Notes: generated by a model not told the origin, from the letters alone. DNA of 64,000 nucleotides from Salinisphaera sp. T31B1 (GCF_040361275.1 NZ_APNH01000001.1:1-64000); one strand, 5' to 3'; shown: positions 17,497 through 26,605, counted from the first letter of the stretch. Numbers and translations are program-made.

Positions 17497-17525
17497 ATTG
17501 TTGGGAATCACGGGCCGAATGTCAA
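17497..17525 (-). promoter_or_regulatory. Predicted promoter of the tRNA-Tyr/Gly/Thr-tufB operon
   Basis: On the minus strand a perfect TTGACA (17525-17520) is followed after exactly 17 bases by AACAAT (17502-17497). A GC-rich discriminator (GCGCGG) of the type seen at stringently controlled stable-RNA promoters comes next. Initiation near 17490 would give a leader of about nine bases before tRNA-Tyr. Confidence 0.65.
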
Positions 17526-17611
17526 CCGCTAATCGACAACCGCAAGGTTGCGGATGCCCGTATCATGACTACAACCGACCCGCCCGTCACGAACGCCCAA
17601 GAGAAGGCGCC

Positions 17612-18529
17612 ATGGACATCAAGCAATTACAGTATCTTGTGGCGCTCGCCGAGGAACGCCACTTCACCCGCGCCGCCGAGCGCTGTCATGTCACGCAGCC
17701 CACGCTGTCCGGGCGCATACGCCAGCTCGAACAGGAGCTCGGCGTTCCGATCGTCGAGCGTGGCCAGCGCTATCACGATCTAACCCGCGAAGGGCATCGC
17801 GTGCTGCAGTGGGCACAGGCGATCCTGCGCGACTGCTCGGCCATGGAAGAAGAGCTCACCGCATTGAAAGGCGGCCTGGCCGGCCGCCTGGCACTCGGGG
17901 TCGTGCCTTCGGCGCTGCCCATGGCGGTCAGCCTGACCAGCCAGATGCGCGAGCGCTATCCGGATGTGACGTTTTCGGTTTACTCCCGCACGTCGGACGA
18001 GATCCTGCGCGAGATCCAGGAGTTCCAGCTGGATGCCGGCATCACCTATCTCGACAACGAGCCCGTACGGCACATGCACACCGCCGAGCTGTATATCGAG
18101 CGCTATTGCCTGTTCGTGCCCGACACACACCCCTGGCGCGCACGCGAGACGATCGGCTGGCATGAGGCGGCTGGCGAGCCGCTATGCCTGCTCACCCCAA
18201 ACATGCAGAACCGCCGGATCATCGACCATGCGTTCGAACTGGCGCAACGCCTGCCCGTGGTGCCGGTGGAAACGGATTCGATCATCAATGTCTGGGCCCA
18301 TATCAAGTTCGCCGGCCTGTGCAGCATCCTGCCCGCCTACTTCAGCGAACTGCTGGGCCCCGACGCCTCGATCCGCGCGGTGGACCTCGAAAACACCGAG
18401 CCGTCGTATCGCGTCGGGCTGGTTACCCTGGCACGCGAGCCGCTGTCGCCGCTGGTATCGGCGCTATTCGAGTTGTGTCGCGATAGCGAGCCGTTTCCAT
18501 TGACCCCGCGTTGCGGCGCGCGCGAGTGA
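17612..18529 (+). CDS. LysR-type transcriptional regulator, probably of the formate dehydrogenase genes
   Basis: A 305-residue LysR regulator. The N-terminal winged helix-turn-helix is MDIKQLQYLVALAEERHFTR followed by AAERCHVTQPTLSGRIRQLE, and a periplasmic-binding-like effector domain covers about residues 90-295. The ATG at 17612 is chosen over the much longer open frame because it begins exactly at the conserved LysR start. The gene faces fdsD tail to tail with only nine bases between them and is back to back with the tRNA-Tyr promoter. LysR genes next to fds clusters (fdsR in Cupriavidus) control formate dehydrogenase, so that role is inferred from context. OxyR or another LysR subgroup cannot be excluded. 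Confidence 0.9.
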   Translation: MDIKQLQYLVALAEERHFTRAAERCHVTQPTLSGRIRQLEQELGVPIVERGQRYHDLTREGHRVLQWAQAILRDCSAMEEELTALKGGLAGRLALGVVPSALPMAVSLTSQMRERYPDVTFSVYSRTSDEILREIQEFQLDAGITYLDNEPVRHMHTAELYIERYCLFVPDTHPWRARETIGWHEAAGEPLCLLTPNMQNRRIIDHAFELAQRLPVVPVETDSIINVWAHIKFAGLCSILPAYFSELLGPDASIRAVDLENTEPSYRVGLVTLAREPLSPLVSALFELCRDSEPFPLTPRCGARE

Positions 18530-18538
18530 TCTCTGCCG

Positions 18539-18769
18539 TCAGGCCGGTTCGCCCGTCTGGCTCGACCGGATCGAGTCGATCGCCGCAAGGACCAGTGGAT
18601 GCAAGCCTTCGCCGCCGGCCGCTGCGTAGGCCAGCAACTGAGCCTTCATGCGCGGCTCCCAGAATTTGCGGATATGGCCTTCCACGCCCTCCTCAGCCCG
18701 CTGCTGCGGATAAACCTTGAAATAGTCGGCGATCTGGTTGGCCTGACGCACCATTTTGTCGTCATCCAT
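18539..18769 (-). CDS. fdsD: NAD-dependent formate dehydrogenase, delta subunit
   Basis: A 76-residue protein starting MDDDKMVRQANQIADYFKVY, with GAGGAG eight bases upstream of the ATG at 18769. Small subunits of this type end fds operons and are needed for active formate dehydrogenase in Cupriavidus and Methylobacterium relatives. The frame is open further upstream but without family support. It follows fdsA by 122 bases. No fdsC (FdhD-type sulfurtransferase) gene lies between them, unlike the fdsGBACD order. Confidence 0.85.
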   Translation of the reverse strand: MDDDKMVRQANQIADYFKVYPQQRAEEGVEGHIRKFWEPRMKAQLLAYAAAGGEGLHPLVLAAIDSIRSSQTGEPA

Positions 18770-18891
18770 CGATAAGCTCCTCGTGTACTGCGAAAGACCC
18801 TGCGTCGGCCCCGGAAAAATCCACCAAAGCCCGCCGCCGGCGCGACGCCACCGAACGCGACGCCGCGCCGCGCGCCGAGGGCGCGCTGGCG

Positions 18892-21801
18892 CTACTCGGC
18901 TGGCTCCCAATCCGAGTCGCCTGCGCCCACGCCGGCCGCGACGCTGTCCGGGTCGCGTACCGGCTGATCGCCCTCGATCTGCTGCTGGCGTTCACGCGTG
19001 TCCAGATAACGCTGCTGCCACTCGGACAACGTGTTGCACGGGCGCACTTCAACGGCCGTGACCTTGTACTCCGGGCATTCGGTGGCCCAGTCGGAGAATT
19101 CGGTGGTCACGACGTTGGCCGCGGTCTCCGGAAAATGGAAGGTGGTATAGACCACGCCCGGCGTCATGCGCTCGCTGACCTTGGCACGCAGAGTGGTTTC
19201 ACCCATACGCGAGGCGACCGCCACGAGGGTGGCGTCCTTGATCCCTCGCAGTTCGGCGTCGGATGGATGGATCTCAAGCCAGTCTTCGGCATGCCACAAA
19301 CGATTGGCGGTCCGTCGGGTCTGGGCACCCACGTTGTACTGAGACAGGATGCGACCCGTGGTCAACAGCAGCGGGAAACGGCGGTTCGCGCGCTCCTCGG
19401 TCGGCTGGAACGGCGTGAGCATGAATTTGCCCTTCCCGCGCACAAAATTGTCCACGTGCATCACCGGCGTACCTTCCGGGTTGTCGTCGTTGCACGGCCA
19501 TTGCACGCTGCCCAGTGCGTCGATCTTGTCGAAGTTCACACCCTTGAAGGTCGGGGTGGTGCGTGCGATCTCATCCATGATCTCGGACGGATGGCTGTAA
19601 TTCATGGGATAACCCAGCCCCTGGGCCAGCAACTGGGTGATCTCCCAGTCGGCATAGCCGGCGGGTGCGGTCTTGATCTTGCGCACCCGATTGATACGCC
19701 GCTCGGCGTTGGTGAACGTGCCGTCCTTTTCAAGGAACGTTGAGCCCGGCAGGAACACATGAGCGTAGCTGGCGGTTTCGTTCAGAAAAATATCCTGAAT
19801 GATCACGCATTCCATGGCCGCCAGGCCCGCGGCGATATGCTTGATGTTGGGATCGGACTGGAGAATATCCTCGCCCTGTACATACAGCGCCTTGAACGTG
19901 CCGTCGGTGGCGGCGTCGATCATGTTGGGGATGCGCAGCCCCGGCTCCGCATCGATGGCCACGCCCCACTCCGCCTCGTAGATATCTCGAACGCTCTGGT
20001 CGGAGACATGCCGATAGCCGGGCAGTTCGTGCGGGAACGAGCCCATGTCGCAGGAGCCCTGCACGTTGTTCTGACCGCGCAGCGGGTTCACACCCATGCC
20101 GGGACGGCCGATGTTGCCGGTGGCCATCGCCAGATTGGCCATGCCCATCACCATGGTCGAACCCTGGCTGTGCTCGGTCACGCCCAAGCCGTAGTAGATC
20201 GCACCGTTGCCGCCGGTGGCGTAAAGCCGAGCGGCTTCGCGCAGAATCGATGCGGGCACGCCCGTATACTGCTCGGTGTTCTCTGGGCTGTTCTCTTCGC
20301 GCAGGATGAACTCGCGCCAGCCCTCGTACTCGTCGATATCGCAGCGCTGCTCGACGAATACGCGGTTCTCCAACCCTTCACTGAGAATGGTATGCGCCAT
20401 GGCATTGACCAGCGCGACGTTCGTGCCGGGCTTGAGCTGCAGGTGATAGTCGGCCTGGACATGCGGTGACCGCACCAGATCGATCGCACGTGGATCGACG
20501 ACGATCAGGCGTGCGCCTTCCCGCAGACGGCGTTTCATCTGCGAGCCGAACACCGGATGCGCATCGGTGGGGTTGGCGCCAATCACCAGGATCACGTCGC
20601 ATTGCTCGACAGACACGAAATCCTGGGTGCCGGCCGACGTGCCGAAGGTGGAATTCAACCCGTAGCCGGTCGGCGAGTGACAGACCCGGGCGCAGGTGTC
20701 GACGTTGTTGGTCCGGAACACGGCCCGTGCCAGCTTCTGGACCAGATATGTCTCTTCGTTCGTGCACCGCGACGAGGTGATGGCGCCCAGTGCCCCGCGC
20801 CCGTACTCGTCGCGGATCGCATTGATCTTGTCGACCGAGAAACCGATCGCCTCATCCCAGCTGACCTCCCGCCAGGGATCGGTGATCCGTTCTCGGATCA
20901 TGGGCTTGGTGATGCGATCCGGATGGTTGGTATAGCCCCAGGCGAAACGACCCTTGACACAGGAATGGCCCTGGTTTGCCTTGCCTTCCTTGGCCGGGAC
21001 CATGCGAACGACATCATCGCCCTTGAGCTCGGCGTTGAACGAACAGCCTACGCCGCAGTAGGCACAGGTCGTAGTGACCGACCGATCGGGCACGCCTTTC
21101 TCGATGACATCCTTCTCGACCAGCGCCTCGGTCGGACAGGCCTGCACACACGCGCCGCAGGACACGCATTCCGAATCCAGGAAGTTGTCGCTGTCGGTAC
21201 CTGCGCTGATCATCGAAGCGAAGCCGCGGCCGTCCACGGTGAGCGCGAAGGTGCCCTGGGTTTCGTTGCAGGCCCGCACACAGCGCGAGCACACAATGCA
21301 GCGGCTGGCGTCGAAATCGAAGTAGGGATTGGAATCGTCGACGACCGCGCCCTGATGGTTTCGACCGTTCTTGCCGTAGCGGTTCTCGGTGACCCCGAGA
21401 TCGCGGGCAAGCCCCAGCAATTCGTCGTCACCCACGCCGTCATCCGGCGTCTTGGTCGACCCAGCATGATCCGACATGTAGAGCTCGATCACGCCGCGGC
21501 GAATCTGGTTGAGCTTGTCGGTCTGAGTGGCGACCTTCATGCCCTCGGCGACCTGGGTGGTGCACGATGCCGGGTAGCCCTTGCGGCCGTCGATCTCCAC
21601 CAGACACAACCGACATGAGCCAAACGGTTCAAGCATGTCCGAAGCACAGAGCTTGGGCACATCGATCCCGGACTCGATGGCGGCCCGCATGACCGAAGTG
21701 CCCTCGGGCACGGTCACCGACTGGCCGTCGATCTCAAGCGTGATCTGGGTATCGGACGCGCGCTCGGGCGTGCCGTAGTTGATCGGATTCACAGATGCCA
21801 T
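18892..21801 (-). CDS. fdsA: NAD-dependent formate dehydrogenase, molybdenum-containing alpha subunit
   Basis: Catalytic subunit of 969 residues that oxidises formate to CO2 in the cytoplasm. The N-terminal [2Fe-2S] domain has Cys52, Cys63, Cys66 and Cys80. Two [4Fe-4S] ferredoxin motifs begin at Cys168 and Cys212. The cluster next to the cofactor uses Cys246, Cys249, Cys253 and Cys281. The bis-MGD domain follows, with the Mo ligand Cys374 in CARVCHSPTG. It is therefore a cysteine enzyme with no in-frame UGA. Architecture and length match FdsA of Cupriavidus. It lies 41 bases after fdsB. Electrons pass to NAD+ through FdsB and FdsG. Confidence 0.97.
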   Translation of the reverse strand: MASVNPINYGTPERASDTQITLEIDGQSVTVPEGTSVMRAAIESGIDVPKLCASDMLEPFGSCRLCLVEIDGRKGYPASCTTQVAEGMKVATQTDKLNQIRRGVIELYMSDHAGSTKTPDDGVGDDELLGLARDLGVTENRYGKNGRNHQGAVVDDSNPYFDFDASRCIVCSRCVRACNETQGTFALTVDGRGFASMISAGTDSDNFLDSECVSCGACVQACPTEALVEKDVIEKGVPDRSVTTTCAYCGVGCSFNAELKGDDVVRMVPAKEGKANQGHSCVKGRFAWGYTNHPDRITKPMIRERITDPWREVSWDEAIGFSVDKINAIRDEYGRGALGAITSSRCTNEETYLVQKLARAVFRTNNVDTCARVCHSPTGYGLNSTFGTSAGTQDFVSVEQCDVILVIGANPTDAHPVFGSQMKRRLREGARLIVVDPRAIDLVRSPHVQADYHLQLKPGTNVALVNAMAHTILSEGLENRVFVEQRCDIDEYEGWREFILREENSPENTEQYTGVPASILREAARLYATGGNGAIYYGLGVTEHSQGSTMVMGMANLAMATGNIGRPGMGVNPLRGQNNVQGSCDMGSFPHELPGYRHVSDQSVRDIYEAEWGVAIDAEPGLRIPNMIDAATDGTFKALYVQGEDILQSDPNIKHIAAGLAAMECVIIQDIFLNETASYAHVFLPGSTFLEKDGTFTNAERRINRVRKIKTAPAGYADWEITQLLAQGLGYPMNYSHPSEIMDEIARTTPTFKGVNFDKIDALGSVQWPCNDDNPEGTPVMHVDNFVRGKGKFMLTPFQPTEERANRRFPLLLTTGRILSQYNVGAQTRRTANRLWHAEDWLEIHPSDAELRGIKDATLVAVASRMGETTLRAKVSERMTPGVVYTTFHFPETAANVVTTEFSDWATECPEYKVTAVEVRPCNTLSEWQQRYLDTRERQQQIEGDQPVRDPDSVAAGVGAGDSDWEPAE

Positions 21802-21842
21802 GGCGACCTCCTGTTCGTGTCGTTATGGCCGAGCGGTTGACG

Positions 21843-23378
21843 CTAGGCGGTGACGGCGGGCTCGGCCACGCCGAAATCCTGCGGGAAATGGTTGAGCGCC
21901 GAGAGCACGGGGAACGGCGCCATGCCGCCGTGCGCGCACAGCGAACCGTTGATCATGGTGTCGCACAGCTCGCGCAACAGCGCGATATCGGCATCGGTAT
22001 CACGGGCTTCGATGATGCGATCGATGACTTCCTGTGCGCGCACCGAACCCACGCGACAGGGCGTGCACTTACCACAGGATTCGATATCGCAGAACTCCAT
22101 GGCGAAACGCGCCTGCTGGGCCATATCGACCGTATCGTCGAAGACCACAACGCCGCCATGGCCGATCATCGCCTTGACCTCGGCCATCTCTTCATAGCCC
22201 AGCTCCGTATCCAGATGGGCCACGGGCACATAGGCGCCCAACGGCCCGCCGACCTGAACTGCACGCACCGGACGACCACTGGCCGTGCCGCCGCCGATCG
22301 CGTTGATCAGATGATCGAGCGTCACGCCGAACGGCATTTCGTAGAGCCCGGGCCTGGCTACATTGCCGCAGAGCTGAATGGTCAGCGTCCCGCGCGACTT
22401 GTTGATGCCCAGATCCTGATAATTGGCCGCGCCCTGAGCCATGATGGCCGGGACGCTGGACAGCGTGATGACGTTGTTGATGACCGTGGGCTGGCCCATG
22501 AATCCCTGAATGGCCGGCAACGGCGGTTTGAAGCGCACCAACCCACGCTTGCCCTCCAGCGATTCCAGCAGCGAGGTCTCCTCCCCGCAGATATATGCGC
22601 CGGCGCCGATACGCACCTGTATATCGAACGCCTTGCCGGAGCCGAACACATCGTCGCCGAGCATGCCCTCGGCACGCGCGACTTCGAGCGCAGCCCTGAG
22701 CGTGCGTTCGGCGTCGGGATACTCCGAGCGCAGATAGATATAGCCGTGCTCGGCGCCCACCGCGATACCCGCTATCGCCATACCCTCGAACAGGGTGAAT
22801 GGGTCGCCTTCCATGATCATGCGATCGGCATAGGTGCCCGAGTCACCCTCGTCGGCGTTGCATACGACATATTTGGGCGAGCCCGGCGCATCGTGCACCG
22901 TCTGCCACTTGATACCGGTGGGGAAGCCGGCGCCACCGCGTCCGCGCAGGCTGGACTCCTTGACCGAATCCACGATCGCCTGACCGCTGTTGGCCAGCGC
23001 GGCACGCAGCCCCGCCGATCCGCCATGCGCCACGAACGCCGGCCAGTCCAGCGGGTCGATCACGCCGCAGCGGGCGAACGTCAAACGGCGCTGACCCTGC
23101 TCGCGCAACAGCGTATCGATGTCGCCCACATAGGCCGTATGCGACTCGAAGTCGCCGGCTTCGACGGCAGTAAGCACTGCACCTGCCTCGTCGGCCTGGA
23201 CCGGGCCGAAGCCGACACGACGGCCTTCGTGCTCGATCTCGACGAGCGGCTCGAGCCAATAGAACCCGCGTGAGCCGGTACGCACCACTTCAGCGCCGTC
23301 GGCACGTGCGATGGCCGCCGCCGTTTCCTCGGCGCCGATGGAAACCGCCGCACTGTCCTTGGACACGAAGTATTTCAT
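21843..23378 (-). CDS. fdsB: NAD-dependent formate dehydrogenase, beta (diaphorase) subunit
   Basis: NuoF-like flavoprotein of 511 residues that binds FMN and NAD(H) and passes electrons from FdsA to NAD+. The nucleotide/FMN motif GRGGAGFPTG lies near residue 180 and the [4Fe-4S] motif ESCGKCTPCR near the C-terminus. The N-terminal stretch of about 120 residues is thioredoxin-like in position. The start ATG at 23378 overlaps the fdsG stop as ATGA, so the two are translationally coupled. An in-frame upstream extension would overlap fdsG by 200 bases and is rejected. Confidence 0.96.
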   Translation of the reverse strand: MKYFVSKDSAAVSIGAEETAAAIARADGAEVVRTGSRGFYWLEPLVEIEHEGRRVGFGPVQADEAGAVLTAVEAGDFESHTAYVGDIDTLLREQGQRRLTFARCGVIDPLDWPAFVAHGGSAGLRAALANSGQAIVDSVKESSLRGRGGAGFPTGIKWQTVHDAPGSPKYVVCNADEGDSGTYADRMIMEGDPFTLFEGMAIAGIAVGAEHGYIYLRSEYPDAERTLRAALEVARAEGMLGDDVFGSGKAFDIQVRIGAGAYICGEETSLLESLEGKRGLVRFKPPLPAIQGFMGQPTVINNVITLSSVPAIMAQGAANYQDLGINKSRGTLTIQLCGNVARPGLYEMPFGVTLDHLINAIGGGTASGRPVRAVQVGGPLGAYVPVAHLDTELGYEEMAEVKAMIGHGGVVVFDDTVDMAQQARFAMEFCDIESCGKCTPCRVGSVRAQEVIDRIIEARDTDADIALLRELCDTMINGSLCAHGGMAPFPVLSALNHFPQDFGVAEPAVTA

Positions 23379-23839
23379 GACGGGGCCCCCGCGCGCTGAC
23401 CGCTGAACAAGCCAGCAACTCGCTCGGGGCTCATGCGCCCGATGGTGCGACCGTCCAGCTGGACAGACGGCGCGCAGGCACAGTTGCCCAGACAGTAGAC
23501 AGCCTCCAGCGCCACGTCGGCGTTGGCCTGCGAGGCCGTACTGGCCGCCGACCAGACCTCGCGCCCGCCGACCGACTGACATGCCTCGGCACGACAGACC
23601 TTGAGGGTATGCGTCGCCTGTGGCTTGCGATGGAAATCGTGATAGAACGTCACCACGCCATAGACCTCGGCGCGCGACAGATTCAGCTCGTCGGCAATCT
23701 GCTGGATCGCGTCATCGGGCACATGGCCGTAATGCGCCTGCACGTCGTGCAGAATCGGCAGCAGCGGACCATTGCTGGCCGCATGGATCGCACAGATCGC
23801 CGCGACCTGCGGATCGACCTTGCCGTTACTCCTCGCCAT
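23375..23839 (-). CDS. fdsG: NAD-dependent formate dehydrogenase, gamma subunit
   Basis: NuoE-like [2Fe-2S] protein of 154 residues. The thioredoxin-like fold carries the four-cysteine motif CRAEAC plus CLGNCACAP in the second half. Together with FdsB it forms the diaphorase part of the soluble formate dehydrogenase. It is the first gene of the fds unit, with AAAGG upstream of its ATG and a candidate promoter at 23908-23935. Confidence 0.95.
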   Translation of the reverse strand: MARSNGKVDPQVAAICAIHAASNGPLLPILHDVQAHYGHVPDDAIQQIADELNLSRAEVYGVVTFYHDFHRKPQATHTLKVCRAEACQSVGGREVWSAASTASQANADVALEAVYCLGNCACAPSVQLDGRTIGRMSPERVAGLFSGQRAGAPS

Positions 23840-24158
23840 CGTTTCGACCTTTTATCGGTGTTATGCACGGTAATCGGGCATGTCGCGACAACACGCCGTG
23901 AATCACAGCAATACACTTCGTCGAAACCCTGTCAAATCGCCGCCGTCGATGACGTGATCGGCGCTGGCTATGGTGCACCGCAACGATGCTGACGGGGCAA
24001 TGTGTGCACCGTGGCTGCACATCGCAACGCCCGGCGATCCTGCAGACACGCCGGGTCTCGGCGTACGCTGCCGGCGGATGAGAACGCGCCGCATCGCCCG
24101 ACCATCGTCACGCGACAGCCGTCGGGGCACCGGAGCACCGTCTACGAAAAAACAAGAG
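23840..24158. other. Intergenic region between fdsG and tRNA-Thr(TGT)
   Basis: A 319-base stretch with no credible gene. Near its fdsG side is a candidate fds promoter. Next to the tRNA 3' end it has a T-tract on the minus strand (TTGTTTTTT, about 24145-24153), which lacks a hairpin directly before it. The rest is GC-rich without recognisable structure. It is one boundary of the presumed fds insertion. Confidence 0.6.
23908..23935 (-). promoter_or_regulatory. Candidate promoter of fdsGBAD
   Basis: On the minus strand a perfect TTGACA (23935-23930) is followed after 16 bases by TATTGC (23913-23908), about 65 bases upstream of fdsG. The -10 box matches only half of the consensus, as is usual for activator-dependent promoters. 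No convincing LysR box was identified. Confidence 0.4.
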
Positions 24159-24234
24159 TGGAGCCGGCGACAGGAGTCGAACCCGCGACCTACTGATTAC
24201 AAATCAGTTGCTCTACCAACTGAGCTACGCCGGC
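24159..24234 (-). tRNA. tRNA-Thr (anticodon TGT)
   Basis: A 76-base cloverleaf with acceptor stem GCCGGCG/CGCCGGC, anticodon stem ACTGA/TCAGT around loop TTTGTAA, T-arm GCGGGTTCGACTCCTGT and encoded CCA. The anticodon TGT reads ACA and ACG. It matches thrU of E. coli, which is adjacent to tyrU. Here it is 6.7 kb away, with the fds cluster in between. It starts 45 bases after coaX and may share its transcript. Confidence 0.97.
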
Positions 24235-24279
24235 ATTTGAGGAGCGCGTGCTAGCAATGAAGATGAAGCACGCGAGGCG

Positions 24280-25026
24280 TTATTCTGAACGCTCGGCGAC
24301 GACATGGCCAGCCCGCGATGCCCGCTCGGCGTGCACGGCCAGACCTTCGAGCACCAGATGGGGGGCGACTTGCCAGGGCCGAGCCAGTCGCGGCGCGACC
24401 AGGGTCGCCTCGCCGCCTGTCAACAGCAGCCGCTCGGGGAGGAGTTCGGCTGCAGCCGCGTCCAGCAACGCGATCGCGCAGCGCAGCGTGCCCGCGGCGA
24501 TCGCGCTGTCGGTATCGCGAGCCAACCAGGCATGCTCGTCGGGCGTATGCGTCGGACGCAGCTGGGTCGCCCGGCGCAGCGCCACCCGCATGCTGTTCAC
24601 GCCCGGCGCGATCAGGCCCCCGCCATGCGCGCCGTCGGCGTCCACCCAGTCGAGGGTGAGTGCCGTGCCGACATCGGCGACCAGCACCGTGCCCTGGCCG
24701 CGCGCCTGTGCGGCGATGCAGGCCATCCAGCGGTCGACGCCCAAACGCTCGGGCTCGGCATAGCCGTTGACCAGATCACCCGAGCGGGCCTGGCTGGTGA
24801 CCCGATGGAGCGCCAGCCCCGAGCGCCGGGCGAACCCGGTCAGCGCTTCGAGCGCGCTGTCGTGAGCCACCGTGGCGACATAGATCGCGCGAATATCGGC
24901 CTGGGGCAACGCGGACGTCCAGTCCGGTGAGCCTTCACGCCAGATCGCGCCGGTATCGGCCAGCACACCATCCCGCGCCAGGCCCCATTTCACCCGTGTG
25001 TTGCCGATATCGACCAGCAGATTCAC
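24280..25026 (-). CDS. coaX: Type III pantothenate kinase
   Basis: A 248-residue CoaX that phosphorylates pantothenate in the first step of coenzyme A synthesis. The ASKHA-fold phosphate motif MNLLVDIGNTRVKWG opens the protein, and the second motif VADVGTALTLDWVDADG with GGGLIAPG lies in the middle. CoaX occupies the position that the unrelated coaA has in E. coli, next to birA and thrU. The start overlaps the birA stop as ATGA. CoaX enzymes are generally insensitive to CoA feedback and require a monovalent cation. Confidence 0.95.
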   Translation of the reverse strand: MNLLVDIGNTRVKWGLARDGVLADTGAIWREGSPDWTSALPQADIRAIYVATVAHDSALEALTGFARRSGLALHRVTSQARSGDLVNGYAEPERLGVDRWMACIAAQARGQGTVLVADVGTALTLDWVDADGAHGGGLIAPGVNSMRVALRRATQLRPTHTPDEHAWLARDTDSAIAAGTLRCAIALLDAAAAELLPERLLLTGGEATLVAPRLARPWQVAPHLVLEGLAVHAERASRAGHVVAERSE

Positions 25027-25988
25027 GAGGCCACCCGCAGGCTCACATCGCCCGAATAGACCGCAACCATTTGGCCGTCGATCTCGACCCGTAGCGCGCC
25101 GTCGTCGGCGATGCCGCGGGCCACCCCCTGCCGTTCGCCACGCGCCTCGATGACGCGCACCGGCCGGTCACGTACACGATCGTATGTCGCCCAGCGCTCA
25201 CGGAACACCGCAAAGCCATCTGCTTCGAATTCGATCATCGCGGTCAGCACGGCCTCGAGCATCGCCGCGGCCAGGCGATTGCGCTCGGGCAGAACCTCGC
25301 AGTGATCGGCCAGCCGCGTCCAGGGTTGATCGATAGCGCTCGCCTGGGCCGGCTCCATGGCCACGTTCAAGCCCAGACCGACGATCAGCCGCGCGCCGCC
25401 GCCCACCTCGCCGCGGTGTTCTATGAGAATGCCGCCGAGCTTGCGCTCGCCGGCCCACAGATCGTTCGGCCACTTGAGCGCGATGTCGGTCGCGCCCAGG
25501 GCTTCCAGCGCCTCGGCGACGCGGGCGCCTACCGCCAGGCTCAACGCGCCGAGCGCGGCCGGCGCGGCGTGCATCTCACGCGCCACCGACAGATAGAGAT
25601 TCGCCGCGAACGGCGAGGCCCAGGCACGCTGAGCGCGCCCCCGTCCAGCCGACTGGTACTCGGCCAGACACGCCCGCGTGACCCCGCCCGGCCGCCGGGC
25701 CAGTTCCGCGTTGGTCGAGTCCAGCCGTTCGGCGACCACCAGCTCATCGAGTGCGGCAGCGCAGGCGCCGCTCAACCCACGCCGGATACGCGTGGCATCG
25801 AGCAGTTCGATCGGCATCCGCAGCCGATAGCCCCGCCCGGCCACCGAATAGATATCCAGACCCATGGCGCGCAGATCGGCGACCCGCGCCGATACGGCGG
25901 CCCGGCTGACGCCCAGGTGCGCTGCCAGCGCCGGCCCGGCATGCCATTGTCCGTCGGCCAGCAGCCTCACCAGGCTCGCGACGGTCAT
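25023..25988 (-). CDS. birA: Biotin-[acetyl-CoA-carboxylase] ligase and biotin operon repressor
   Basis: Bifunctional BirA of 321 residues. An N-terminal winged helix (about residues 1-60, LAAHLGVSRAAVSARVADLR) is present, so repression of biotin genes is possible. The ligase core has GRGRAQRAW, which binds biotinyl-AMP, and LKWPNDLW with the catalytic lysine region, followed by a small SH3-like C-terminal domain. The ATG at 25988 overlaps the plsY stop (ATGA) and the gene's stop overlaps coaX, giving a coupled plsY-birA-coaX unit. The longer open frame upstream overlaps plsY and is rejected. Confidence 0.95.
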   Translation of the reverse strand: MTVASLVRLLADGQWHAGPALAAHLGVSRAAVSARVADLRAMGLDIYSVAGRGYRLRMPIELLDATRIRRGLSGACAAALDELVVAERLDSTNAELARRPGGVTRACLAEYQSAGRGRAQRAWASPFAANLYLSVAREMHAAPAALGALSLAVGARVAEALEALGATDIALKWPNDLWAGERKLGGILIEHRGEVGGGARLIVGLGLNVAMEPAQASAIDQPWTRLADHCEVLPERNRLAAAMLEAVLTAMIEFEADGFAVFRERWATYDRVRDRPVRVIEARGERQGVARGIADDGALRVEIDGQMVAVYSGDVSLRVAS

Positions 25989-26605
25989 CGACGCCGCCGC
26001 AGCATGGCCCGAGCGAACCGATTCTCGTTGCCCGCCCGCATACGCCGTATGTTCTCGCGGTGGGTGTAGACGATCACGACCGTCATTGCCACGACGAACC
26101 ACTTCGCCGCCACCGTAGCCGCCGGCGCGACCAGCACGGCCAAGGCCACGGCCAGCATGCCGAGCATCGTCGCCAGGCCGACGAACCCGCTGGCCACGAG
26201 CGTAGTCACCCATACCGCGAACCCGACCAGCAGTGCGCCGGGCAGGAGCACGAGCAGGACACCGATCAGCGTAGCGGCGCCCTTACCGCCACGAAAGCCG
26301 AAAAACACCGGGTAGACATGGCCGATCACCGCCGCCGCCCCGCAGGCCAGTGCCACCGCCGGGGAAACACCCGCAATCAACGGGAGCAGCCCGCCGGCAA
26401 CCATGCCCTTGACCAGATCGAACACCAGTACGGCCCCACCGAAGCCGCGGCCGCCGGTCCGCAACGCGTTGGTCGCGCCGGCGTTGCCGCTGCCCAGCGT
26501 ACGCGGATCGGCCTGACCGAAGGCGCGCGCCAGCAGCAGGCTTCCCGACAGGGAGCCGATCAGATAAGCGCCCGCAATCACGAACGCGACGAGCAGCGTA
26601 TGCAT
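25985..26605 (-). CDS. plsY: Acyl-phosphate glycerol-3-phosphate acyltransferase
   Basis: Inner-membrane enzyme of 206 residues with about five to six hydrophobic helices. It transfers the acyl group of acyl-phosphate to glycerol-3-phosphate to make lysophosphatidate. The three cytoplasmic motifs of the family are visible: GSGNAGATNALR, GHVYPVFFGFRGGKGAA and the final basic motif THRENIRRMRAG. The start is the internal ATG at 26605 because AGGAG lies six bases upstream. It overlaps birA by four bases. Confidence 0.95.
   Translation of the reverse strand: MHTLLVAFVIAGAYLIGSLSGSLLLARAFGQADPRTLGSGNAGATNALRTGGRGFGGAVLVFDLVKGMVAGGLLPLIAGVSPAVALACGAAAVIGHVYPVFFGFRGGKGAATLIGVLLVLLPGALLVGFAVWVTTLVASGFVGLATMLGMLAVALAVLVAPAATVAAKWFVVAMTVVIVYTHRENIRRMRAGNENRFARAMLRRRR

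Noticed and set aside
20660-20700. Possible selenocysteine codon in fdsA
   Set aside because: The Mo-ligand position is Cys374 in CARVCHSPTG, and no in-frame UGA occurs.
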